NCBI RefSeq assembly: GCF_965638725.1
Contig: NC_134962.1
Coordinates: 131,501-195,500, forward strand
Length of the DNA: 64,000 bases
Direction of reading: 5' to 3'
Source: Aptenodytes patagonicus
Taxonomy: Eukaryota; Chordata; Aves; Sphenisciformes; Spheniscidae
Shown here: piece after piece, positions 37,411-52,214 of the stretch
Numbering within the stretch: the stretch's first letter is position 1
Layout of the letters: each line of letters begins with the position of its first letter
Notes under the pieces: model-generated
The model's input: only the letters and a program-made list of their open reading frames with translations
Told to the model about the DNA's origin: nothing
Database searches by the model: none
Program-made: the position numbers and the translations under genes

Positions 37411-37444
37411 GTGGCGCGTGGTTCCGGGGCGGAGCTGTAGGGCT

Positions 37445-40400
37445 ATGGCCATGCTGCGGAGTCTGGGGCTGGTGGGCACTATCGCAGAGGGGGACGTGGG
37501 GCCCGTGGACCCTGAGTCTGGGAGCTCCGAGGATGAGGAGGTGGGGCCGGGCGAGATCTGTTGCTTGGGCCGTGGGTGGGCTAGACCGGGCCGGACTGGT
37601 GCGGGGGCCGAGCGAGTTGGATCGGGCCGGGGCCGGCCCGGGTTGGATTGCGCTGGGCTGGGGCCGAGGTCGGTGCGGTCCGGTTCGACCGTCCCGTGGT
37701 CGTTGCTTATTGGTGTTACTACAGGAGCTGCGCCGGGCGCCGGGCCCCGGACGGCGGGGCCCCACAGGCGGGGACTTTAGTGCCGCCTTCGTCTTCGGCG
37801 AGGCGGAGGCCGGCGGGGAAGGCGCCTGGGCGGCGGCACTGCGCCAGCTCCGCGGCAAGGTGAGGCCTGGGGTCGGGACTGGGGCTGCAGTGCCTGAGGC
37901 CACGGCGTCCCACCCTCTCCCGGGCTCCTCTTACAACTCCTCTTTTGTGATTTTCTGCCTAGAGAGCAGCTACGACGCTGGATGAGAAGATTGAGAAAGT
38001 GAGACAGAAAAGGAAGTTCCAGGTCAGGGCCTTTCTCTCTCATTACTGAAAAGACTGGTATGGGTTTGGCCTTCAACTGTGTTCCCTCCAGAGGCACAGA
38101 CTGAAAGCATCCTGAGCTGCAGTGCTCAAGCTGCAGCTCATCACCTTGACTGGGTTTGCAGCCACACCTGATGCGTTGCTGAACTGATGAGAATGCAGAA
38201 TTGTTAATGCTTAAGGTTATGCAAACCACATATCTGTGAATGGGCTCATAATAACAACAAGCAAAAGCTCACAAAGCGTTGAAGTTCCTTTTTTGTCCTT
38301 TCTTTTTAAAACTTTTTTTTAAATCTTTTTCTAGGAAAGAGAAGCTAAACAAGCAAAAGCAAGAGATAAAGAGACTGAGGATAATCAAACCAAAAAGAGG
38401 GAGTGTGAGGATTTCAGTAGGGACGAAGAAGAAGATGTGGAGTCTCAGTATTCATTGGACGATGAAATTATCTTCACAAAAGCAGGTAGTAGCAGTACAT
38501 AGAGCAATGGTCAGGAGCAAGAATCTGACAGACTGTTGGCTCACTGGAGAAAAGTCTGTAGCGAAGCCTTGCTGGGAGCGGGCAAGAATGTCGTCTTTTT
38601 TGTTGTCGTCCTTCTGCGACATTCCTTCTGATTTTGGTCAAGCTTATTTTGAATGGTAGCCATAGTACTTTAACTGAACTCGTCCCTGAGGAAAGGTATT
38701 TGCTTCGTATTTTACTCCATTGCATGCCTGTACTTGTTTCTGAGGCTTCTGCCTCAATAACTCATTCAGAGCAAAAAGTATGAGATGAAGGTAGTCACCA
38801 TATCTTGTTACGTGTTTAGCTGTGCTTGTTAATTCCTGTCATATTTCTCTTTCTCTGCAGATACGGTCAAAGTGAAGGAACAGAGGAGACTGAAAAAGGG
38901 AGAAGTGGTAAGTGTTGGACAGAATGGCACTAGGTAATTCTCCAGCATTTCTTCTGGAGGAATTTGACTTTGGCTAACAAACTGTAGCTCAAAAAACAGC
39001 CCCGAGCCCTTTGATAACATGTTGTGTTGCTGCCTGTGTTGTTCCAGTTTTGTTGTTGTTCCTGTTTCTAGGAAGCAGAGAGCTTTTTTGAAGATGCCTC
39101 TCAATATGATGATAACTTGTTATTCCAGGACATGAATCTTTCTCGACCTTTGCTAAAGGTATTTACCTAGTTTAGTTATTACATATGTTACCCTGAAGAA
39201 TGTTGTACAGCCTCCTCTCCACCAATCAGAACTGTCAAATTCCTATTCTCTTTGCAGCCTTTCTGAAAAGGAAATTATGTGGGAGATAGTGTGATAGTCC
39301 TTTAGGAGCTGTTATTCCCAAATAATGGAAACCATTCTTTGATTTGCAATATGTCAACGCTATCTTGAGTGAGACTTGTCACTGAATCGCAGAATGGCTG
39401 AGGTTGGAAGGGACCTCTGGAGGTCATCTTGTCCAACCCACTGCTCAAGTAGGGCCACCTGGAGCTGCTTGCCCAGGAGCATGTCCAGACAGCTTTTGAG
39501 TATCTCCAAGGATGGAGACTCCGCAACCTCTCTGGGCAACCTGTGCCAGCGCTCAGTCACCCTCACAGTGAAAAAGTTTTTCCTGGTGTTCAGAGGGAAC
39601 TTCCCGTGTTTCAGGTTGTTCCCATTGCCTCTGGTCCCGTCACTGGGCACCACTGAAAAGAGCCTGGCTTCGTCCTCTTTTCACCCTCCCTTCAGATATT
39701 TATATACATTGATAGGTTCCCCCCCGCCCCCCCGAGCCTTCTCTTCTCCAGGCTGAGCAGTCCCAGCTCCGTCAGCCTTTCCTCATATGTGAGGTGCTCC
39801 GGTCCCTTCAAAATCTTTGTGGCCCTTTGCTGGACTCTCTCCAGTATGTCCATGTCTCTCTTGTACTGATGAGCCTAGCACTGGGCACAGTACTCCAGGT
39901 GTGGCCACACCAGAGATGGAGTTTAATTGTTCTGTCTCCTTTGTAGGCAATCACAGCTCTTGGCTTCAAGCAACCAACCCCAATTCAGAAGGCTTGTATC
40001 CCGGTGGGTCTTCTGGGGAAGGATATTTGTGCCTGTGCTGCCACTGGGACAGGTAGGGGGTTGAGCAGGCACAGCGAATGGAGAATTAGCTATTCACAAT
40101 AATTGGTAATTCTTGGTAATTCTTCTTAATTTTCTTCTTTAGGTAAAACAGCTGCCTTCATCTTGCCTGTCCTTGAGCGCCTGATTTACAAACCTCGTCA
40201 GGCTCCAATAACACGGGTATTGGTTCTAGTGCCAACACGAGAACTGGGTATTCAGGTGCACTCTGTCACAAAACAGCTGGCACAGTTCAGCAGTGTCACA
40301 ACTTGCCTTGCTGTAGGTGAGTATGAAGTTACTTATGTGAACTGTACAGCTCGCTGTAAACCGCTATACAGAACTGGGAATTCTGCGTTATAAAACTGGA

Positions 40401-43400
40401 GGCTGTACGGTTATTGCAGGCATGCTTCTAGTAGGTGTGCTATGGTTTAAAATCTCACTTTACAATACTGTGCCATACTTATTGTTTGTTGGTTTCTGAG
40501 AAAGAAAAAGATGGGGTCACTTCTAATTGTGAATGTGGTGTTAATCTGAGTTGTTTCCCATTCCTCAGGCAATTTGGTACTCTGCTGCAACCTGCTCAGG
40601 GTGTCAGCAGTCCATGTTCGCTCTCTTTCAGGTGGCCTAGATGTGAAGACTCAGGAAGCAGCTCTGCGCTCTGGGCCAGACATTCTTATCGCCACTCCTG
40701 GGCGACTGATTGATCATCTCCACAATTGCCCTTCTTTCCACCTGAGCAGTGTTGAGGTGCTGATTTTGGATGAAGCGGACAGGTAGGCTAAGCAGGACAG
40801 CAGTGAAAAATGAGATGGTAGTTTTCTGCTTTCCTTTTCCCAGACTATAGGGCAGGCTTCATTGCCCTGCCTTAAGTAATGTTTCTTAGCTAGAACCAGA
40901 TGAAGCTGCCTTACCTTGCTGTTTTTCTCCTGTGTAGGATGCTGGATGAATACTTTGAGGAACAGATGAAGGAAATAATCAGGTTGTGCTCCAACCACCG
41001 TCAGACAATGCTTTTCTCTGCCACAATGACAGAGGAGGTAGGACAGGCTGCTGAGAAGCATATTGAAGCAGAAAGTTGAATAGAAGTTTGTCTAGTCTTT
41101 TACCAGAGATTATGTGGACTTTTTTTTTCCTTAACCTGTTTTGGTAGGTGAAAGATTTGGCTTCTGTTTCCCTGAAAAATCCCGTCCGAATTTTTGTGAA
41201 CAGCAACACAGATGTTGCCCCTTTCCTGCGGCAGGAATTTATCCGGATCAGACCCAATCGAGAGGGGGACCGTGAGGCCATTGTATCAGGTTAGCAATGA
41301 GCAAAGAAAAGCTGGAGTTGGTAGATGGCTATGAAGCAGGCTACTGAGAGGACTTTCTTTCAGCTCTACTGACACGAACCTTCCCAGATCATGTGATGCT
41401 TTTCACCCAGACTAAGAAGCAAGCTCACCGTATGCACATCCTACTTGGGCTGATGGGTCTACGGGTTGGGGAGCTTCATGGGAACCTTTCTCAGGCACAG
41501 CGGCTGGAAGCACTCAGGTATTAGCAGGCTTAGTTGGCAATCGTAGGCAAAAAAGAAGTTAGAAGCTGGAAGTTTTAGGGCAGAAGTGGATTACTGTATT
41601 CATTGCTAATGTATTTGCTATCTCTGCTCAGGCGCTTTAAGGATGAGCAGATTGATATTCTGGTAGCTACAGATGTGGCTGCACGTGGACTTGATATTGA
41701 AGGTGTTAAAACAGTGAGTATTTGCAGTGCTGAGCTTTTTAATGAGTCCTTTAATATTGTTTCTCTACTAACAGCTTTTCTGTTATAGGTAATCAATTTT
41801 ACCATGCCCAACACCACCAAACACTATGTTCATCGAGTGGGTCGGACAGCAAGAGCAGGCAGGGCTGGTCGTTCAGTTTCACTTGTGGGTGAGGAAGAAC
41901 GCAAGATGCTGAAGGATATTGTGAAGGCTGCCAAAACACCAGTGAAAGCCAGAATTCTCCCCCAAGGTACGTACTTCACTGAGGTAAAAAGCAGGAGAGC
42001 AGTAGGCAGGGAATGTCAAGGTACAGAGGGACACTAAAAGAGGTACTGAAAAACAAGATGGACTTTACATGAGCTGCTTCTGATGTTCACACTGTATCGT
42101 TTTCAGATGTCATACTAAAATTTCGAGAGAAGATTGAGAATCTAGAGAAAGATGTGTATGCAGTTCTGTGCTTGGAGCGTGAGGAACGTGAGATGCAGCA
42201 GTCAGAGGCCCAAGTAAGGGGTTTTTTTAGCAATTTTTTTTATTTTACCTTAGTTTTTTTAGGATCTGGAGTAGATGTAGTGCATAAGGTTACCCTAATG
42301 TACTTAACCTGCCTACTTTAGAAAGGGAAGAGAGAGAGATTTTTTAGCCACCATGAGCTCACTTCTTGCCTGAATTATCTCAGATCAATAGGGCAAAGAA
42401 GCAGCTGGAGACAGGAAAACAAGAGACTGTGGGTGAGGGTTTGGAGCGGAGCTGGTTCCAGACCCGTGAGGAGAGGAAGAAAGAGAAATGTGAGTCATGA
42501 CACTGCTGCCATGTTAAATTCCATAGCGGCAACTGGACTCTGCTCTGTACTTTAAGAGGTTCTTTATTCTGTGCTTTTCTTTGTCTCTCCAGTGGCTAAA
42601 GCCCTGCAGGAGTTTGACTTAGCATTACGAGGCAAAAAGAAGAGGAAGAAATTTATGCAGGACAGACAGAAAAAAGCCCAAATGACAGTGAGTACATTTA
42701 TGGACAAGTGGGACCCTGGGTGGACTATCCTAGTTTTCCCTTAGCAAAACCTCACATCACTGTAAACTTGCATTTTAACACCTTTCAGCCAGAGGAGAGG
42801 TCACAGTTTGAAATCTTGAAATCTCAAATGTATGCCGAGCGGCTGGCAAAAAGGAATCGCCGTGCAAAGCGAGCCAGAGTCTTGCCAGAAGAGGAACCAG
42901 CAGCAGTACCAGCAGGTGGAGACTCTTGTTTTACTTTGTTACAAATAGGTAAACTAAACTAATTTGTATGGAGGGAGGCACTGATCTTCGAAGGAATGGC
43001 CACTGGTGCTGGCCAGGGTGCGTGTTTGCAGAGAGGAGTCATTGCTTTTCCTGATGGTTAGGCTAATCGTGGTCAAGGCTGCTGGGCTGTAGTAAACAAG
43101 ATGATGCTGGCCTTCTCTTTACAGCCAATATTCTGACTATTGTCTCTGTGTTAGGCCCCAAGTGGAAGAAAAAACTGTCTGTGTTTGACGAAGAGCTTAC
43201 CAACACAAGCAGGAAGGCTCTGAAGCAGTACCGTGCCGGGTAATGTCTTAGCAGTAGTACCTTAGTCCAGACTTTAGTAGGTGGGATTTTTTTTTTTTTT
43301 GCATCTCTGGACTTTCTCAGGGATACTTTGACTGATATTGGGAGAAAAGGTGGGCAGAGCAGAGAAGGGATTCTTGCAAGAAGTACCTGTGCTGTTGACG

Positions 43401-43827
43401 TGCTTCAGTGGTTTTTGCCTTACTTCCCCCCCTCCCCTCTCTTAAAAAGCCCATCATTTGAAGATCGAAAACGCTTGGGTATGGCCCAACATAGGAAAGG
43501 AGGAAACTTCAAATCCAAGTCCAGGTATAGCTCCCTTTACTTTCTTATTCAAGCTTTTTTTTTTTTCCTGCTTTATCTTTTCTTGTTTTGTGATTGTTTA
43601 AAGGCCCTTGCTAAAAGGTGTGTTGGTTCTGCAGTAGCTTACCCTCCTACTGCGGGTCTGATGCTGGGGGCAATCAAGGATGCTGCCTTTAATAGCACAT
43701 TTCTAGGCTTCTACTTTGGAGAGCATTGCCTAGAAAATGCTCAGTGCTATTCCTTATCTATCATTGGGAGTTGGGCTGGTGGAATGTCATTTCAAGTATC
43801 TTCTCTTTCAGGTACAAGAGAAAGTAA
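37445..43827 (+). CDS. DDX27: DEAD-box RNA helicase DDX27
   Basis: Nucleolar ATP-dependent RNA helicase (yeast Drs1 family) used in 47S pre-rRNA processing and large-subunit assembly. CDS exons: 37445-37540, 37725-37859, 37963-38022, 38335-38485, 38861-38907, 39072-39158, 39947-40052, 40143-40316, 40632-40782, 40938-41037, 41148-41289, 41364-41517, 41632-41713, 41789-41966, 42107-42213, 42384-42489, 42593-42687, 42789-42915, 43155-43239, 43450-43524, 43812-43827. They total 2274 nt, 757 residues. Motifs: Q-motif GFKQPTPIQ (about 198-206), AATGTGKT (223-230), [19 protein letters not shown] (DEAD 332-335), [27 protein letters not shown]. The C-terminus is Lys/Arg-rich with KKKRKKF and ends SKSRYKRK. 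An in-frame ATG at 37388 would add 19 residues; I prefer 37445 because the upper one lies in a promoter motif and human MLADLGLIGTI aligns here. Divergent from ZNFX1. Confidence 0.96.
39385..39915 (-). mobile_element. CR1 LINE 3' end (copy 2), in DDX27 intron 6
   Basis: Reverse-oriented CR1 whose complement matches the CR1 at 4128-4640 almost base for base, including an unusual run of seven G, one C and seven G. Its 5'-truncated end stops about 30 bp before the splice acceptor of DDX27 exon 7. Confidence 0.92.
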
Positions 43828-44029
43828 GAACTGTTGGTAATTACCAAATGGGTAATTTGGACAATGCAGACATTTCAGACACGCTCTCCAGGGCCTGGAT
43901 TTCTTTGTACCGTGAGGAGACAACTTCAGTAAAATTGAATAGTTTTTCTTCAAGTTCTGGAATAGCTTTGTGATGTTTGTTAATACCTGGTTGAAGACCC
44001 TGTGTGAAAACATCTTCAGCAGCCCATGC

Positions 44030-44035
44030 AATAAA
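44030..44035 (+). terminator. DDX27 poly(A) signal (AATAAA)
   Basis: AATAAA about 200 bases after the DDX27 stop, followed by a T-rich tract. Confidence 0.75.
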
Positions 44036-44952
44036 GGATTGATTATTTTTTTTTTTCTGAAAAGTTTGCTCTGTTTTATAGGATAGCTAGAGCAACTGAG
44101 AGCTGGGATATGTTACATCTTTCTATCAGACTTTTAGTTCATGTAAGCCAAGTTGTCTTCAGGGCAAAAACTGGAGAATGCTTATTGCTTTGTTCATATA
44201 CTACTGTGATCTCGATTAATTAATATGGCTGAAAAGGATTTCTGTGGTTGAGATAGAAGGGATAAAAAAGTTTTCAGGCTACCTGCCACAAGGATGGCTT
44301 CAGAGATAACAGTCACAGGAATTAAAACAAGTCTCCAAGAGGCCACTCTGAAGAAAGGATTATCTCCAAAGGCAGGGAGGCAGATGGCTTCCTCCTAACT
44401 GAAAAGCAAGCAGCTGTAAGCTGAGGCAAGAAGGGAGGACTACAACCAGAATGCAGGCTGTTTGACATTATTGTATGCAATTAACGATAGGTTTGCTCAT
44501 CCTGGCTTTTTTTTTTTACAGGCTCATAAGCAGCAGCTTAATGCAGAGCATCAGAGATCACTATTCCCAATACAGGCACCATTGTACTTGTTCCACTGTG
44601 AATAAAGCAGGGAGAATTCTGATCAGTAACCCATACTTAATTTCACCGAAATGTTAAACTCTTCGAATTTTACCATCTCCACCATATCAACAAATTCTTT
44701 TTCATCAGCCTTGCTAAATTTCATCAATATGCTTAAATTCCTATAAGGAAGAGAGGCCAATATAGACTTAAGTGGCCCAGACCAACTGGTTAACAGACCA
44801 ACTGTTAACTTCTAAGCTGTCAATACAAACTGAGCTTTTTGCTTCAAAGCTGCTCTTCTTCTGGGGTGACCAAAGTGCAGTAGTGAAAGGCAACAGCTGC
44901 ACTCCTGAAATAGGCCAGTACAACAGTGACTCAGAGTACTGGGTTTTCCAAC
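44036..44952. other. Convergent gap between DDX27 and SNRPB 3' ends
   Basis: No open frame of note, no splice-consistent exon and no repeat that I recognise. Confidence 0.6.
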
Positions 44953-44958
44953 TTTATT
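44953..44958 (-). terminator. SNRPB poly(A) signal (AATAAA)
   Basis: TTTATT on the plus strand, about 120 bases past the SNRPB stop; a short 3' UTR is usual for this gene. Confidence 0.75.
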
Positions 44959-45080
44959 AAAAAGGGCAAACTTTACAAGCAGTAATATAAAATATACATA
45001 GCAAAGTTTTGGCGGGGGTACTGCTCGGTATATTCCTTTAATCAGTCTTCTCACAGTTCAAAGGTACATTATAGAATATC

Positions 45081-48567
<3,487 letters not shown>

Positions 48568-50483
48568 GTGAGCGCGGGGCCCGCCGCGCCGCCCCGGCCC
48601 CCGGGCGCGAGACCAGGGAGGGGCCGCGATCGGGCCGAGAAGCCGCCCAAGAAGGGCGCGGTTCGCCGCTCCCCCGGGAGCCGAGCAGACCTGAGGTGTA
48701 AAACGGACAGCGCTTCATCAGAAAAAATTGTTCCGTGCCTTAAACTGAGTTTCGGCCCAAGCTTCGGGAGTTGCTGACTGGCTGGCTGCTTTCAGCTCAC
48801 TTGACTGATTAAAAATAATTGAAAAGCAGTTCTCTCTTTTTACCCTGTTGCTATCACTTTCTGTCTCTGCTAAGAGATGGTCTCTGCCCAACTGTGTTGG
48901 AATACGCAAAATAAGAGTCCAGTGCCATAGACTTAGTGTTTTACAGCCAAAGTGCAGCCATGGAAGGCCTTTGGAGGAATGTAGGATTCCAGAGATGGAG
49001 AATCTGAGCCACCTGGTTCTTTGGTTTCTCTAGTGAAGTATGTTTCTCTTTGCTTGTTATATGAGGTAATGTAGAAAGCTGTACATAGCCCTCAGGTTGG
49101 AATCCGCTGTCTGCTTCCCTCTTATGCTGCTCGGTCAAGGAAGCTGTCTTTTCTGCACACTTGTCCAGTTAGGCACTCTGCTCCCATCACTTCCACCTTT
49201 TGTTTGGCCTATTGGTACCACCGTCTGGGGACTTGCTGAGAACGGACTAGGATGTTTTGTCGCATCTACAGGTTGCAGAAGCTGCAGCTCTTTGCTTGTT
49301 GACTGCAGGATTCTACCAGGCAGCTTTTCTTTTTCATGGAATGTTCTTTCATCCTCCTCATTTTCATTCTGTGTGCAGCACGCTTTGTTCTCTATCTGTA
49401 ATGAAAAGAAGATTGAGTTTGTGAATAGGGAAATTCTGTTTAAAATACTCTAGTCGTTTTAGCTTGCAGCTTCTCAGAAGTCTCTTGAATAGTGTGTTAT
49501 TAGCAGCTCTGCTGATTTCTCCTTGCCTTGCAGCTACCCCTACACCCCTGCTTTGTATGAAGGAACTCGCTCTGCAGAAGCGGAGTGAATTCATCTTTGG
49601 TGGCTTTCAGCTTGGCTGCTGTCTCACTGTATAAAACTGTGAGAATTGCTTACATGCTGTTGTTGAGAAGAATGTGCTGTGGGAGACCGTAAGTGACTGA
49701 TATTCACAATTATGCAAAATTGCAGTCTGTACTTCTTCTCAAGAGCTTCTGAACAGTCATTTTATCAGATATATCACTGGTGCACTGCAAAATACCCATT
49801 GTAAAATTTAACGTCTGTCACCCCTCTTGTCTGCAGACATACAGTGAAATCTTTTCAAAGAACGCTTTTGACAGACAACCTCATGTTAAGAGGCTGACCT
49901 GAAGTACCCTTTGTATTTGCGGTCCAGTCTTCATTGTCCTCTTCTGGAAAGTTGCTTCTGCTGAGCCGCTGATCTGTGTAGGTCCTTTGAAGGGTTGTTT
50001 GACCCAGACTATGAAGAGTTTCCTACCTTTTTTAATTTTTAATTCCTGCTTGTCTGGGTTCTGCTTAGCCAATTCATTTTGATGTTTAAATCTCTTCCTC
50101 GGTAGGCTTATGTGGTATCTGTTCCATGGTGCTGCTGTGCAGTGAAACAGTCCTTAAGCTCTATTTCTTTCGCTGTGTATTTGCTGTGCCTTGAATGCTG
50201 ATTGGAATAGGGAACGTGGTTTACCGTCATGAGTGGGTGCTCATTTATGGAAGAAGTTTGGGGCAGAAATAGTCTAACGTATCATGGTGAGTTACTTTCT
50301 GAGTTTGTATGCAGCTGAAAGCTTTTTTTAATGAAGGTAGTGTAATACAACTTGGTTTGTTGCTGTTTTCAGTGGCAAGGATATTGAGGGAGCTGCAGGT
50401 AGAGTGCATTGCCTCCAGGAGCTGTGGGCCAACCTCTGCAGTACTTCTTTTGATGAAACAAGAGACTTATATTTATATTTATA

Positions 50484-50589
50484 TGGCGCTTAGGGACATG
50501 GTTTAGTGGTGGACTTGGCAGTGTTAGGTTTATGGTTGGACTCGATGATCTTAAGGGTCTTTTCCAACCTAAACGATTCTATGATTTCT
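50484..50589 (+). mobile_element. CR1 3'-end fragment
   Basis: The common avian CR1 tail: 'gacatggtttagtggtgg', 'ggttggactcgatgatctta', 'ttttccaacct', then the terminal 'gattctatgatt'. Only about 100 bases remain. Confidence 0.85.
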
Positions 50590-51391
50590 GCAGAATTTCC
50601 CATAATATCAATGTGTTTGTTTTAATGTGCATTTCCTCTCCCTGAATGATGCATGTTCTTTGCAAAGGAGAAGACAAGTTAGAGATTTGTAAAGGCTTCT
50701 ACCTATAATAATCTGGGCATCTTTGTTCTGGCATATAAAGTACTGTATTTCCTTGTACTCTTCAGTAGCAACTTGCAATGTAAGTTGCAGTACAAATAAA
50801 AGACTATGACTGTACTGCAAGAGGCTGAAGGGAGAAGTGGTAATTAGATGCTAATTACTCATGGGTATATTAGTTAAAAGAGTTGTAAAATCAGTTCTTA
50901 ATATTCAAGGAAGTGATCTTTGAGCCTTGCCTCTTCACTGTGTATTTGCTGTGCCTTGAACACTGAATGGATTTAGATGGTTTCTAGTTGTGAGTTGGTT
51001 CACTCGTGGGAGAAGTAATTATCTGTTCAGTTATTGCAAGCCAGTCTGATTATTGGAGATGACATGAACTTAATGCCATATGACTAAGATTTCTCAGGCT
51101 TTCAGGTTTAGGCCATCATAGGCTTTAGTTGCTGAATGAAGAACAGTGAGTGGAAATTACATACCATTTGGGAACTACCTGTCTGTCTCTAGACTTAATG
51201 GATGGAAACCTGTATATCCTGCAGGTCTGGGGTGTTGTGCAAGTTGGGCACTTTGTCTGGGGAATATGTACAGAGCTGTGCTACTGCTTGTGTACTAGTA
51301 ATTGCCATAGTGTACTTAAAGATTTAGTTGATGAGTTATCCCTGTTTTGAGCTATTGCTGCAAAAGCCATTTGAAAGTCTAAATGATTATT

Positions 51392-51410
51392 TGTGTGTGT
51401 GTGTGTGTGT
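51392..51410. repeat. (TG)n microsatellite
   Basis: Nine TG units plus one base in the ELMO2 leader intron. Confidence 0.9.
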
Positions 51411-52182
51411 AATTCAGCAAAAGGAAGTGAGGAAGACTGATTCATAGTTTTATTAGGCTCATCTATCTCTTTGTGAGACAGAAGGATCGGGTAAGCTCTG
51501 AATTCTTATGGCTGATGCTGCAGAGTACATTGGCTCAGCATGCTTTCTTGGTTCTGCCTTGTCTCTTTATTACACTGCACTTGGATGTTGGAGAAAGTCA
51601 GATTTTTAGGATCAGGAGGGACTCTTCTGACTTGCAGTGTGGCATGCTTGGCAGACTTTTCCTATCCTCAGAGATATCAGGTATTTGGCATTGAGGATAA
51701 CTGGTATAGGTAGGCTTGCTATGGATACTAACCCCAATAATAAGTGCTGTACAGGGGGCTGCAGTCTTCTAATTGTATCTGGGTTCAAAGCACTCCTGTG
51801 TTTATGCAGATTCCTAAGTGCTTTGCTCTGCTTATGCAATGAGGCAAGGTGCTATTCTGGTCCTGGGTTCCTTATGCTTTATTGCCTGAATTCCTAGTTT
51901 ACTTTGGACAAAAGAAGACCAGCTGCTTCAGGATGAGTGTAGAAGAAAGGAGTAGAGTCCAATTTACTGATTATAATGGGTATGAAAATAGCACCAGCAG
52001 CTGTGTATGCGTTTAGGGTTAGAGGCCTCTTGAGAACATATTTGCTGCAAGTTAACATGTCACTCTTAGCAAAGAGTAAATTGTATGTTTCTGTCTTGGA
52101 GTGAGAGAATAGAATACTGATAATCAAAATTTGTGAAGAAAGGGGAGCATGTTAACACAGGCTCACGGGATTTGGAGACAGC

Positions 52183-52214
52183 ATTTCCATATGGAAATGT
52201 CTCCATATGGAGAC
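52183..52214. repeat. Two abutting perfect 16-bp palindromes
   Basis: ATTTCCATATGGAAAT (52183-52198) and GTCTCCATATGGAGAC (52199-52214) are each perfect palindromes centred on CATATG with no spacer. The pair is framed by a direct repeat of GGAGACAGCAT. Confidence 0.9.

Noticed and set aside
36630-37985. 451-codon plus frame and several minus frames across the ZNFX1/DDX27 CpG island
   Set aside because: High GC removes stops in all frames; the Pro/Ala/Arg-rich translations conflict with the splice-supported exons of both genes.
52183-52214. CCATATGG read as an SRF CArG box
   Set aside because: The A/T core is four bases, not the six that SRF needs.
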